NCBI RefSeq assembly: GCF_011440375.1
Contig: NZ_JAAOIR010000001.1
Coordinates: 1,054,001-1,118,000 of the forward strand
Length of the DNA: 64,000 bases
Origin: Halorubellus sp. JP-L1
Lineage (GTDB): Archaea > Halobacteriota > Halobacteria > Halobacteriales > Natrialbaceae
Direction of reading: 5' to 3'
Part shown: positions 55,032 to 63,500 of the stretch, piece by piece
Layout of the letters: each line of letters opens with the position of its first letter
Numbering within the stretch: the first letter of the stretch is position 1
Position numbers and translations under genes: made by a program
Notes under the pieces: generated by a model
Seen by the model: only the letters and a program-made list of their open reading frames with translations
Databases searched by the model: none
What the model was told of the DNA's origin: nothing

Positions 55032-56173
55032 TCGAGGTAGCCGAGTTCCGCGAGCGTCTCCTCGTCGGCGTCGTACCGCGTGATGCCGCCGTCGACGTCG
55101 AACGACTCGAGCGCGTCCCTGAGTTCGTCGTCCATCTGGGCGTCTCCCCCCTCCAGGTCCCGCGCGGTGTACGCGTCTTCGCCGGCGTCCGCGTCGGGGT
55201 CGTAGTTCACGATGCCGTCGCGGTTCATCGCCGCCCGCCGGTCGCCGTAGAGCGCGAACGCGACCTCCCTGTTCTCGCGCCCGAGGCCGTGCTCTTCGCC
55301 GACGAGCATGCCCGGGACGTCGATCAGGCTCGCGACGTCGCCGAAGTCCCAGTCGACGTTCTTCGTCGCGAGCGGGACGTGATGCAGGAGCGGATGCAGG
55401 AGCCCGGGGTGACCCCAGACGCCGTCCTCGCCGAGCAGTTCGCCGTGGTCGGAGAGGAAGACGACCTCGGTGTCCTCGGGGACGCCCTCCCAGAGCCGCC
55501 GCAACTCGACGTCGAGCTCCTCGCACTCGCGCCGATAGAGCTCGCGGACCAGGTCCGCTTCCTCGCCGTTCACGCGATGCGAGATCGCCTTCCGACTCAC
55601 GCGATTGGCGTAATCCCGCGACACCGGCGAACTGTGCGGGTCGTAGGGGTGATGGGGCTCCATGAAGTGCAGCCACCCGAACCAGTCGTCGTGGCCAGCG
55701 GTCTCCTCGAAGAACGTCTCGATCACGTCGTCAGCCCTGCGGAAGGACTTCCCGAGCTTCACGACCTTCGAGCGAGCGCGCTCGAACTGGTTCCAGGCCG
55801 CCGCCGCGACTTTGTACGGCGTCGAGCCGAGTTCGAGCTTGTCCGAGACGAACCCCGCGATACCCTCCTCGCTCGCGCTCGGCGACTCGAAGTGGTCGAA
55901 CGCGTCGTCGTACCCGTACTTCGGCGACAGCAAGTGGTTCGTCGTGAGGCCGACCTTGTGGCCGTCGACGCGTCGCGCGACGCTCGTGCCGTCTTTGAGG
56001 CCGCGCTGGAGCGCGTACTCACCGCCGATTATCGCGGGGAACGACCCGAACGTCTCCGGGAACGTCGAGAACGCGCGGTCGTGCTCGAACTCGAGGTAGT
56101 CCCGCGTCGCCGGGAAGTGCCTGAAGTGATCGTACCGCAGCGAGTCGACGGTGACGAGGAGTTTTCGCGTCAT
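55028..56173 (-). CDS. Sulfatase-like hydrolase coupled to a glycosyltransferase
   Basis: The 381-residue protein starts MTRKLLVTVDSLRYDHFRHF (D10 metal ligand). The active-site segment FSTFPETFGSFPAIIGGEY has Thr/Ser and no Cys. WLHFMEPHHPYDPH (near residue 170) and VVFLSDHGELLGEDGVWGHP (near residue 246) are the metal-site motifs. It is shorter than the 52299-53678 enzyme and ends ETLAELGYLE. Its stop codon overlaps the start of the glycosyltransferase, so both probably work on the same glycan. Confidence 0.85.
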   Translation of the reverse strand: MTRKLLVTVDSLRYDHFRHFPATRDYLEFEHDRAFSTFPETFGSFPAIIGGEYALQRGLKDGTSVARRVDGHKVGLTTNHLLSPKYGYDDAFDHFESPSASEEGIAGFVSDKLELGSTPYKVAAAAWNQFERARSKVVKLGKSFRRADDVIETFFEETAGHDDWFGWLHFMEPHHPYDPHSSPVSRDYANRVSRKAISHRVNGEEADLVRELYRRECEELDVELRRLWEGVPEDTEVVFLSDHGELLGEDGVWGHPGLLHPLLHHVPLATKNVDWDFGDVASLIDVPGMLVGEEHGLGRENREVAFALYGDRRAAMNRDGIVNYDPDADAGEDAYTARDLEGGDAQMDDELRDALESFDVDGGITRYDADEETLAELGYLE

Positions 56174-56339
56174 AGATGGGGATGAAATCGCACGCACCCG
56201 GCCGGCTTCGCGAGCCGGTGGCACGGGAGCGTCGTCGTTACGGCGGCGAACGCGGCGCGCGCGAAAAAACGCTTCGGTCGGGTCTTCGTCGGGCTAACGG
56301 GCAGGTCCGTGTCGGGCTACCGGTCGGTCGACGGTCGGT

Positions 56340-57539
56340 TCAGAACTCGCCGCGAACGATGCTCGCGACGCGATCGCGGTCGAACAGGCGGTCGTCGCCC
56401 GTCACGTCGCCGAACTCGTCGGGGTACATCTGTTTCGCGCCGCGTTCCGTCAGGAAGAGGTTGTGGATCGGGCCCTGGTAGAGGTAGCCGCCGCGGTAGA
56501 CGCGACCGTTCTGGACGGCGGTGAGTTCGCTCCCGACGGGGTGGTCCTGCATGTACGCGAGCACGACGTCGCGGAACTCCGCGGCGGTCTTGCGCTCGTG
56601 CCCGCGGACGAGGATGACCTCCGGGTCGATCTCGAGGAGGTTCTCGTAGTCGAGTTCGCCGCGGTTCGTGGTGCTGAGGTTCTCGATGTCGGTCCCGTCG
56701 AGGGCGTCGCCGACGCCGAGGTCCTGCCACTGCTTCTTGCTGGTACCGTCGTCCCGGAGACGGTACGGCGAGAACGTCTCGGGTTCGTCCGTCCCCTCGA
56801 AGGTGAGGAAGACGTCCGGGCGCTCGCTCGGCGCGGGCAGCCGGGACTGGACGTCCGCGACGAACTCGTCGTGCAGGTCCGCGAACGCCTCGAAGCGCTC
56901 GCGCTCCTGGAATAGCGTCGCGACTCTCTCGAAGGCCTGGTAGAGCGTGTAATACCGGTAGTCGTGCCAGTCGTCCGAGCGCCGGAAGATGACGTTCCCG
57001 AGGAACGGCGCGACGTTCTCGCGGACCTCCTCGACGTCCGCGGCGTCCCAGTCGAACCAGTTCACGAGCATCTGCGGGTCGTAGAGGTGGACGTCGGCGT
57101 CGATCCCGTAGAACTCCTCCTTCGTCCGGACCTCGGGGTGGGCCTCCAGCACGTCGCGGTCGACGCCGACGCCGTCGAGTTCGTCGTAGACGCCGGAGTA
57201 GTAGCGGTCGATGCCGCCGATGCCGGCGAGGCCGTCGGCCTGCCCGAGCGCGACGGCCATGTCGGCGTAGCCGCCGTCGTACGCGATCCATCGCTCTGGC
57301 GGGGCGTCGAACTCGACGGTCCCGACCGGTTCCATGCTGACGGTGTAGGACTCGGCATCGCTTCGCGCGGTCGCGTCCGTCGTCGACTGGCCGCTCGTCC
57401 CGTCCGCCTCGCTCGTGGCGTCGCCGCCCTCGGCGTCGGTGAGACAGCCGGCGAGCAGTCCCCCGGCGAGAACTGCGCTCGTTCCGGCGAGGTAGTTGCG
57501 ACGCGTCGATGCCCCCTGGTCGGAGTCGTCCCGAGACAT
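56340..57539 (-). CDS. Iron-siderophore ABC transporter binding protein (orphan copy)
   Basis: The 399-residue lipoprotein has a Tat-like signal (TRRNYLAGTSAVLA) and lipobox LLAGC. The class III binding-protein fold follows, with AYDGGYADMAVALGQ and the long interdomain helix, DPEVILVRGHERK, and a C-terminal VQNGRVYRGGYLYQGPIHNL. It is a clear paralog of the binding protein at 61350-62519. It has no adjacent permease of its own and its own pair of DtxR-like operators, so it may share the permease or bind a different siderophore. Confidence 0.88.
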   Translation of the reverse strand: MSRDDSDQGASTRRNYLAGTSAVLAGGLLAGCLTDAEGGDATSEADGTSGQSTTDATARSDAESYTVSMEPVGTVEFDAPPERWIAYDGGYADMAVALGQADGLAGIGGIDRYYSGVYDELDGVGVDRDVLEAHPEVRTKEEFYGIDADVHLYDPQMLVNWFDWDAADVEEVRENVAPFLGNVIFRRSDDWHDYRYYTLYQAFERVATLFQERERFEAFADLHDEFVADVQSRLPAPSERPDVFLTFEGTDEPETFSPYRLRDDGTSKKQWQDLGVGDALDGTDIENLSTTNRGELDYENLLEIDPEVILVRGHERKTAAEFRDVVLAYMQDHPVGSELTAVQNGRVYRGGYLYQGPIHNLFLTERGAKQMYPDEFGDVTGDDRLFDRDRVASIVRGEF

Positions 57540-57543
57540 GTAT

Positions 57544-57559
57544 TTTAGGCTCGCCTAAA
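57544..57559. promoter_or_regulatory. DtxR/IdeR-like operator, proximal (56340-57539 gene)
   Basis: TTTAGGC-TC-GCCTAAA: 7-bp perfect arms, 5 nt before the ATG. TTAGG-N4-CCTAA is the core pattern of metal-dependent repressors of the DtxR family. Confidence 0.8.
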
Positions 57560-57577
57560 CATTGAAGACCGTTTCGA

Positions 57578-57595
57578 TTTTAGGCCAGCCTAAAA
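57578..57595. promoter_or_regulatory. DtxR/IdeR-like operator, distal (56340-57539 gene)
   Basis: TTTTAGGC-CA-GCCTAAAA: 8-bp perfect arms, centred 35 bp from the proximal site. Confidence 0.8.
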
Positions 57596-57621
57596 CCCTT
57601 GCAGGATGGTGGTTCGCTCGC

Positions 57622-58092
57622 TCATCCCCCACCGGATCCGGTCCAGACCCCGAGACCCACGGCGAGAACGCCGTCGGCGAGGACGACCACCGAGAGGAGC
57701 GTCCCCGCGGCGAACGACAGGAGCCCGCCCCAGTACACGCCGCCGACGGCGGCGTGGAACTCGACGACGCCGAGCACGCCGACGAACGAAACCGGCGTCG
57801 AGAACGCCGCCAGCACCACGTCCCCACCGGTCCGCGTCGCGAGCGCGCGAACGACGACGGTCGACGCGAGCACGAGCGCGTAGCCGACGAACACCGGCGC
57901 CATCGATGGTTCCCCGGCGAGAACCGCGGACCCGAGCACGCCGCCGGGAGCATTCCCGAGGAACTCGACGAACGCGAACGAGAGCACCACGATGGCACCG
58001 TACGCGCCTGCGAGCGCGTACGACGCACGACGACTCCACCGGCCGATGGCGGCGCGGGTCCGTCGTCCAGTCACTGTCAGTTCCCCCGTCAC
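57622..58092 (-). CDS. Small integral membrane protein ending the siderophore operon
   Basis: About 156 residues, with four hydrophobic helices (for example SYALAGAYGAIVVLSFAFVE, SMAPVFVGYALVLASTVVV). GTG 58092 is 2 bp after the ATPase stop; GTG 58074 is an alternative. No recognised family. Its place as the last gene suggests an accessory to iron uptake, by context only. Confidence 0.65.
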   Translation of the reverse strand: MTGELTVTGRRTRAAIGRWSRRASYALAGAYGAIVVLSFAFVEFLGNAPGGVLGSAVLAGEPSMAPVFVGYALVLASTVVVRALATRTGGDVVLAAFSTPVSFVGVLGVVEFHAAVGGVYWGGLLSFAAGTLLSVVVLADGVLAVGLGVWTGSGGG

Positions 58093-58094
58093 CG

Positions 58095-59111
58095 TCAGTC
58101 CCCGTCGAGCGCCGCGTGCGGCGAGATGTGCGGGCCCGTCGGGCTCTCCGAGTCGACCGTGGCGTCGACCTCGAACACGTCCGCGAGCAGCGCCTCGGTG
58201 ACGACGTCCCGCGGCGGCCCCCAGTCGTACAGTTCGCCGTCCTTCATCGCGATGAGGTTGTCCGCGAACCGCGCCGCCTGCCCGACGTCGTGCAGGACGA
58301 TCCCGATCGTGACGCCCGCGTCCTCGTTCAACGACCGCAGCACCTCCATCACGCGCAACTGGTGGTGGAGGTCGAGATGATTGGTCGGCTCGTCCAGCAG
58401 GAGGACGTCCGTGTCCTGCGCGAGCACCATCGCGATCCACGCGAGCTGCTTCTGACCGCCGCTCAGGTTGCTCATCTCGCTATCGCGTAGGTGGTCGACG
58501 CCCGCGAGCCCGATCGCGCGCTCCACGGCCTCGTGGTCGGCTTCGGTCACCGACTCGAAGAACCCCCGGTAGGGATAGCGGCCGTGGTACGCGAGGTCCT
58601 CGACGGAGAGGCTCTCCGGCGCCTTGTTGTGCTGCGAGAGCAGTCCGAGGCGGCGCGCGAGCGTCTTCGTCTCCAGGGACCGGATCTCGTCGCCGTCCAG
58701 CAGGACCCCGCCGCGTTCGGGCGCGAGCTGGTCGGCCATCGCCTTCAGGAGCGTGCTCTTCCCGCTCCCGTTCGGGCCGACGAGCGCCGTCACCTCGCCC
58801 GCCGGCAGCAGGACGCGCTCGCACTCGACGACCGGCTCCTCGGTCGTCGGATACCCGACGGCGAGCTCCTCGCCGACGAGCTCTGTCGGCGACCGGTCGA
58901 CCTTCGACATCGTCGTCCGTTCGACGCCGGACGCACTCGCCTCCGAGTCCGGAGCGGCGTCCACGTCGGGGTCGGTTCGGCCGTTCGACGATTCACCGAC
59001 GCCGTCGCCCCCGTCCCGCTCGACGGCGCCGTTCCGCTCGGCTGTGCCCTCCGGCTCGTCCGTGCCGTCCCCCTCGGACGCGTCGTCGCCGAAGATCCCG
59101 AATCGACCCAT
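58095..59111 (-). CDS. Siderophore ABC transporter ATPase
   Basis: The 338-residue protein is the FepC-type nucleotide-binding subunit. Walker A is GPNGSGKST, the signature NLSGGQKQLAWIAMVLA, Walker B VLLLDEPTNHLD, and the switch His is in IVLHDVGQAARFAD. The first 67 residues are an acidic low-complexity extension before MSKVDRSPTELVGEEL; that inner ATG (58910) may be a better start, but ATG 59111 overlaps the permease stop (TGATG), which supports the long form. Confidence 0.92.
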   Translation of the reverse strand: MGRFGIFGDDASEGDGTDEPEGTAERNGAVERDGGDGVGESSNGRTDPDVDAAPDSEASASGVERTTMSKVDRSPTELVGEELAVGYPTTEEPVVECERVLLPAGEVTALVGPNGSGKSTLLKAMADQLAPERGGVLLDGDEIRSLETKTLARRLGLLSQHNKAPESLSVEDLAYHGRYPYRGFFESVTEADHEAVERAIGLAGVDHLRDSEMSNLSGGQKQLAWIAMVLAQDTDVLLLDEPTNHLDLHHQLRVMEVLRSLNEDAGVTIGIVLHDVGQAARFADNLIAMKDGELYDWGPPRDVVTEALLADVFEVDATVDSESPTGPHISPHAALDGD

Positions 59112-60271
59112 CAGATCTCACCCATCTCGTCCTGTCGTCGCATCAGGTAAAGGAAGTACGGTCCGCCGAGCAGTCCGGTGACGATACCGACCGGAATCTG
59201 GACGGGGCTGAGTGCGAGGCGCGCGCCGACGTCCGCGGCCACCATGAGCGCCGGCCCGGCGAACACGCAGCCGACGACGAGCCGTCGGTAGTCGCTCCCG
59301 ACGACGTTCCGGACGACATGCGGGACGACGAGGCCGACGAACCCGACGATGCCCGCGACCGCGATGCTCGCCGCCGCCGCGAGCACCGCGACGCCCGAGA
59401 GCGCGAACCGCATGCGTTCGACGTTCATCCCGAGGGACTTCGCGGTGCGCTCGCCGAGCAAGAGGACGTTCAACTGGCGCGATCCGATCAGGGCCGCGCC
59501 GACCGCGAAGATCGTCCACGGGAGCGCCATCCGGACCTGCTCCCAGTCCGTGCCCGTGAGCGACCCCGTGGTCCACGCGATCGCGGACTGGACGACGCCG
59601 ATGTCGTCCGCGAAGAAGAACAGCGTCGTCTGGAACGACTGCGCGATCGTGCCGACGATGACGCCCGCGAGCACGAGCCGTACCGGGCTCGTGCCGTTCT
59701 TCCACGCGATCGCGTACACGACGACGAACGCCGCGATACCGCCGATCGAGGCGATGACCGGCAGGAGCGCCGAGGGCGTGAGTACGAACCCGCCGAACAG
59801 GAACGGGACGGCGATGGTCGTGCCCGCGAGGAGGACGAGCGTGACGAGGATCATCAGGCCGGCGCCGGAGGAGACGCCGAGGATGAACGGGCTCGCGAGT
59901 TCGTTGCGCGTCACCGCCTGGAAGATGGCGCCGGAGATGGCGAGGTTCATGCCGACGAGGACGGCGACGAACACGCGCGGCAGCCGGATGTTCCACACGA
60001 TGAGGCTCCGCCGGTTCATCTCCGGTACCTCGCCACCGAACACGAAAGCCTGCCAGGCGTCCGGGTTCAGGAGAACGTTCGGGTCGAACACGGCCCCCCA
60101 TGCCTGGGCGAGCGTCATGTCGAACGACCCGAAGCTCACCTGCACGAGCCCGCTCGCGACGACGATCGCGACGCTCGCGGCACAGAGCGCGAGCAGCGAC
60201 CCGTCGACCCACCCGAGGAAGCCCTCGCGCTCCGTCGCGGCGCGCGAGGACGGAGCGGTCTCGCTCGCCAT
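59111..60271 (-). CDS. Siderophore ABC transporter permease, FecCD family
   Basis: The 386-residue protein has about ten helices. The diagnostic RLPRVFVAVLVGMNLAISGAIFQ, LGVSSGAGLM, and GIVGFVGLVVPHVVRNVVG (with the EAA-type loop) are all present. It probably forms a homodimer, as no second permease gene is nearby. The start at 60271 is 2 bp from the flavoprotein's stop, so genes 61350 to 57622 form one operon. Confidence 0.93.
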   Translation of the reverse strand: MASETAPSSRAATEREGFLGWVDGSLLALCAASVAIVVASGLVQVSFGSFDMTLAQAWGAVFDPNVLLNPDAWQAFVFGGEVPEMNRRSLIVWNIRLPRVFVAVLVGMNLAISGAIFQAVTRNELASPFILGVSSGAGLMILVTLVLLAGTTIAVPFLFGGFVLTPSALLPVIASIGGIAAFVVVYAIAWKNGTSPVRLVLAGVIVGTIAQSFQTTLFFFADDIGVVQSAIAWTTGSLTGTDWEQVRMALPWTIFAVGAALIGSRQLNVLLLGERTAKSLGMNVERMRFALSGVAVLAAAASIAVAGIVGFVGLVVPHVVRNVVGSDYRRLVVGCVFAGPALMVAADVGARLALSPVQIPVGIVTGLLGGPYFLYLMRRQDEMGEI

Positions 60272-60273
60272 CG

Positions 60274-61347
60274 TCAGTCGCTCGCCTCCGTCCGGTCGTC
60301 GTCTTCGCAGGTCGCGTCGTCGTCTACGCGAGCCGGGTCGTCGTTGCTGTCATCGGAAGTCGCGCCGGCGTCGCTGCCCTCGGAACTCGCGGTATCGTCG
60401 ACGTACTCGTGGATCGCGTCGTCGTCGACGGCGTCCAGCACGCGGTCGTGGCCGACGACCTCGACGAAGCGTTCGAGGCCCGCTTCGGCGCGCCGCTCGG
60501 CTTCCTCGTCGGTCACTCGCGTCTCGAACGCCTCGTCGACGTACGCCTCGCGGAGCTCCTCGTGGCGTTCGGGCGAGACGTCTGCGTCGTCGTCGGTCTC
60601 GTTCTCGTACCACTCGCGCCAGCGGTCGCGGTCCGCCCACTCGCCGGAGAACTCCGCGTCGCGTCGAACCCAGTCGTACTCCGGAACCAGCCCGCCGGTG
60701 TACCCGCGGTCGCGCCGGCGGTCGGCGAGCAGCGATCGCGCGACGTGCGCGCCGTTCCCGGCCGCGACGATCGCCTGCGCGCTCCGAGAACCGGCGGGCG
60801 ACGCGACGTAGAGCCCGTCGATCGGCGTGCGGCCGTCGGCGTCGGCGTACTCGGGGTCGAAGCGCTCCTCGACCTCGCCGTGGTGCTCGTGGGCCTCGAA
60901 CATCTCGTCGTCGTCGAGGCCGTCGAGGTGCGACCCGTCGTACCAGGCGGCGGCGACGATCGCGTCGGCGGCGACCCGCCGATCGTCCTGGGTCTCGACG
61001 ACGAACGGCCCGTCCTCCGCGGGGCGCTCGACCGAGACGACGTGGTCCGGGACGAGCGCGGCACCGGCGTCCTTGAGGTGCGCGGCGAGCAGGTCCCGGA
61101 AGACGTCGACGTCGATGCCGCCGGGGAACCCGGGGTAGTTCTCGAGGTACGCGCACCGCGGGAGCGCGCCGTTCCCGCGGTCGAAGACGGTCGTGTCCAG
61201 CCCGTACCGCGCGGTGAACACCGCGACGGCCGACCCGGCGGGACCGCCGCCGACGACGACCACGTCGCGATGCGCGGTCGCGTCCGCGGTCACGTCGTCG
61301 CTGCCGCCGGAAGCGTCGTCGGTGCCTCGCGCAGCGTCGTCCGTCAT
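60274..61347 (-). CDS. FAD-dependent oxidoreductase of the siderophore operon
   Basis: The 357-residue protein resembles the thioredoxin-reductase fold: VVVVGGGPAGSAVAVFTARYG (FAD loop), CAYLENYPGFPGGIDV, and SPAGSRSAQAIVAAGNGAHVA. It lacks the redox CxxC pair and the NADPH domain is reduced. It may reduce a ferric-siderophore or modify the ligand after uptake, which is inference. The last 150 residues are extremely acidic. The stop-to-start gap to the permease is 2 bp. Confidence 0.8.
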   Translation of the reverse strand: MTDDAARGTDDASGGSDDVTADATAHRDVVVVGGGPAGSAVAVFTARYGLDTTVFDRGNGALPRCAYLENYPGFPGGIDVDVFRDLLAAHLKDAGAALVPDHVVSVERPAEDGPFVVETQDDRRVAADAIVAAAWYDGSHLDGLDDDEMFEAHEHHGEVEERFDPEYADADGRTPIDGLYVASPAGSRSAQAIVAAGNGAHVARSLLADRRRDRGYTGGLVPEYDWVRRDAEFSGEWADRDRWREWYENETDDDADVSPERHEELREAYVDEAFETRVTDEEAERRAEAGLERFVEVVGHDRVLDAVDDDAIHEYVDDTASSEGSDAGATSDDSNDDPARVDDDATCEDDDRTEASD

Positions 61348-61349
61348 CG

Positions 61350-62519
61350 TCAGAGGTTCCCGTCGACGACGTCGGCGACGCGCTCGCGGTCGAACAGCTC
61401 GCCGTCGTGCCCGTAGAGCTGCGCGGCGGTGCGTTCGGTGAGGACCATGTTCGTGATCGGGCCCTGGTAGAGGCCACCGGCGCGGTAGACGTCGCCGTTC
61501 TGGACGGCCGTGAGGTCGCTCGCCGTCGAGTGCCCTTCGAGGTAGCTGACGACGGTGTCCTGGAACTCGCTTTCAGTCTTGGCCTCGTACCCGCGCAGCA
61601 GGAGGACCTCCGGGTCGACCTCCAGGAGCGTCTCGACGTCGATGGACCCGCGGCTCCCGTGGAAGTCCTTGATGTCGGTGTCGGCGAGCGCGTCGTGGAC
61701 GCCGAGGTCGCGGAGGTGCTTGAACCCCGTTCCGTCACCGATGATGTAGGGGTAGTACTCCTCGGGTTGGTCGCCGACGCCCCAGAGCACCGCGGCCGAC
61801 GGCGCGTCGCTGGCCGGCGGGACGACCGGCGCGAGGTTCTGCTGGAAGTCGTCGTGGATCGCCTCGAACGCCTCGTAGCGCTCGGTGCGCTGGAACACCT
61901 GCGCGAGCTTCTCGAAGCCCTCGTACAGCGAGTAGTACCGGTAGTCCTCGTGCCACGGGTAGTGCTGCGCGTAGATGCAGTTCCCGAACATCGGGCCGAC
62001 CCGTTCGCGGATCTCGTCGACGTCGCTCTCCTTCCACTGCCCACGGTTTATTAGGAAGTTCGGGTCCATCACGTGGACGTCGGCGTCGAGCGCGTAGAAC
62101 TGCTCCTTGCCGAGGCCGCTGTCGCCCCAGAGCTCGGTCATATCGCTCTTGTCGACGCTGACGCCGGGAATCTCGTCGTAGTACTGCGTGTGGTATCGGC
62201 TCGGGAGCCAGAGGCCCTTCGGCGGTTCGAGGCCGAGCGCGACGCCCATGTCCGCCCACGAGCCGTTGTTCGCGACCCACGTTTCGGGGACGCTCTCGAA
62301 CTCGACGTCGCCGACCGGTACCATCGACACCGAGTACGGGCCGTCGTCGCTCTCGCCCGTCGTCGTCGACCCGTCGCCGGCCGTGGTGGTGTCGTCGTCG
62401 GTGGAGTCGGTCGTTCCCAGGCTCGACGCGCAGCCGGCCAGGAGGGTGCCGGTGAGTGCGGCGCCGCCCATCTTCAGAACGTTACGTCGTAGTGGCTCTG
62501 CATCCGAATCCTCCGTCAT
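61350..62519 (-). CDS. Iron-siderophore ABC transporter binding protein (operon copy)
   Basis: The 389-residue lipoprotein has a Tat-like signal (LRRNVLKMGGAALTGTLLAGC), a Thr/Asp/Ser linker, then the class III binding fold with VANNGSWADMGVALGL, VLLLRGYEAK and VQNGDVYRAGGLYQG. It heads the operon with a DtxR-like operator 6 nt upstream. ATG 62519 is the only candidate that keeps the Tat signal. Confidence 0.9.
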   Translation of the reverse strand: MTEDSDAEPLRRNVLKMGGAALTGTLLAGCASSLGTTDSTDDDTTTAGDGSTTTGESDDGPYSVSMVPVGDVEFESVPETWVANNGSWADMGVALGLEPPKGLWLPSRYHTQYYDEIPGVSVDKSDMTELWGDSGLGKEQFYALDADVHVMDPNFLINRGQWKESDVDEIRERVGPMFGNCIYAQHYPWHEDYRYYSLYEGFEKLAQVFQRTERYEAFEAIHDDFQQNLAPVVPPASDAPSAAVLWGVGDQPEEYYPYIIGDGTGFKHLRDLGVHDALADTDIKDFHGSRGSIDVETLLEVDPEVLLLRGYEAKTESEFQDTVVSYLEGHSTASDLTAVQNGDVYRAGGLYQGPITNMVLTERTAAQLYGHDGELFDRERVADVVDGNL

Positions 62520-62524
62520 AGAAG

Positions 62525-62538
62525 TTAGGCTGCCCTAA
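62525..62538. promoter_or_regulatory. DtxR/IdeR-like operator, proximal (siderophore operon)
   Basis: TTAGG-CTGC-CCTAA: perfect 5-bp arms, 6 nt before ATG 62519. Confidence 0.75.
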
Positions 62539-62558
62539 ACAAATAAAGTGCTTGCGGT

Positions 62559-62576
62559 TTTTAGGGACGCCAAAAC
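62559..62576. promoter_or_regulatory. Degenerate DtxR-like operator, distal (siderophore operon)
   Basis: TTTTAGGGACGCCAAAA aligns with the distal operator of the other binding-protein gene, with two or three mismatches, centred 36 bp from the proximal site. Confidence 0.5.
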
Positions 62577-62700
62577 CAGTGCGTGAGTATCACGAACACG
62601 CCACTCCCGTCGGGGCGCAGCGTCACCTCGTCCCGCCGCCGGCCGCGTCCGAGCACCGGGACCGGGTGGCTTTTTCTCGCCGCCGGTCGCACCCACTCCC

Positions 62701-63498
62701 ATGCAAGTCGACGAGGAGTTCGATCACGTGAACATCGATCACGCCGACGGCGTGGCTCACGTCCGACTGGCGCGACCGGACGCGCACAACGCACTGGACG
62801 TCGACACCGCCATCGACCTGAAGGACGCCCTCGCCGCCACCACGACGGCGAGCGACGTCCGCTGCGTCGTCCTCGAGGGCGAGGGGAGCGCGTTCTGCTC
62901 GGGCGCCGACCTCGCCGCGTTCGAGGGCGACGAGACCGACCAGCGCCGGCTCGACGCCGTCGCCACGCGCCTGCACGCCGCCGTGCGAGCGCTCGCGACG
63001 AGCGCGGTCCCCACGGTCACGGCCGTGAACGGCGTCGCCGCCGGCGGCGGGTTCGGGCTCGCGCTCGCCGGCGACCTCGTGCTCGCCCACGAGTCCGCGC
63101 GCTTCGAGTACTCCTACCCCCGCGTCGGGCTGTCCGGCGACGCCGGCGCGACGTGGTTCCTCCCGCGCCTCGTCGGCATGCGTCGCGCCCGCGAGTTCCT
63201 CCTCCTCGACGAACCCGCGTCCGCCACCGACGCCGTCGACATGGGGCTCGCGACCGAGGTCGTCGACGCCGACGACTGGACCGGCCGCATCGACGCGGTC
63301 GCCACCGACCTCGCCGCGGGCCCGACGAAGGCCTACGGTGCCGCGAAGAAGCTCATGAACCGCTCGTACGAGCGGACGCTCAACACGCAACTGACCGCGG
63401 AGAAGGACGCCATCGGCGCGCTCGCGCGCACCGACGACTACGCGGCCGGATACGAGGCGTTCTTCACGAAGGAGCAACCGACGTTCAGAGGCGAGTAA
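62701..63498 (+). CDS. Crotonase-family enoyl-CoA isomerase-like protein
   Basis: The 265-residue crotonase fold has oxyanion-hole loops GEGSAFCSGADLAAF and GVAAGGGFGLALAGDLVLA. The two hydratase glutamates (GGGCEL and QPE-type) are replaced by GGGFGL and SYPRV, while GDAGATWFLPRLVG keeps the Asp of PaaG-type isomerases. It is therefore probably an isomerase, not a hydratase. It lies 2 bp before a D-2-hydroxyacid dehydrogenase gene. ATG 62701. Confidence 0.83.
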   Translation: MQVDEEFDHVNIDHADGVAHVRLARPDAHNALDVDTAIDLKDALAATTTASDVRCVVLEGEGSAFCSGADLAAFEGDETDQRRLDAVATRLHAAVRALATSAVPTVTAVNGVAAGGGFGLALAGDLVLAHESARFEYSYPRVGLSGDAGATWFLPRLVGMRRAREFLLLDEPASATDAVDMGLATEVVDADDWTGRIDAVATDLAAGPTKAYGAAKKLMNRSYERTLNTQLTAEKDAIGALARTDDYAAGYEAFFTKEQPTFRGE

Positions 63499-63500
63499 TC

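Noticed and set aside
60274-61347. Annotation as a thioredoxin reductase
   Set aside because: The redox-active CxxC is missing and the context is siderophore transport.
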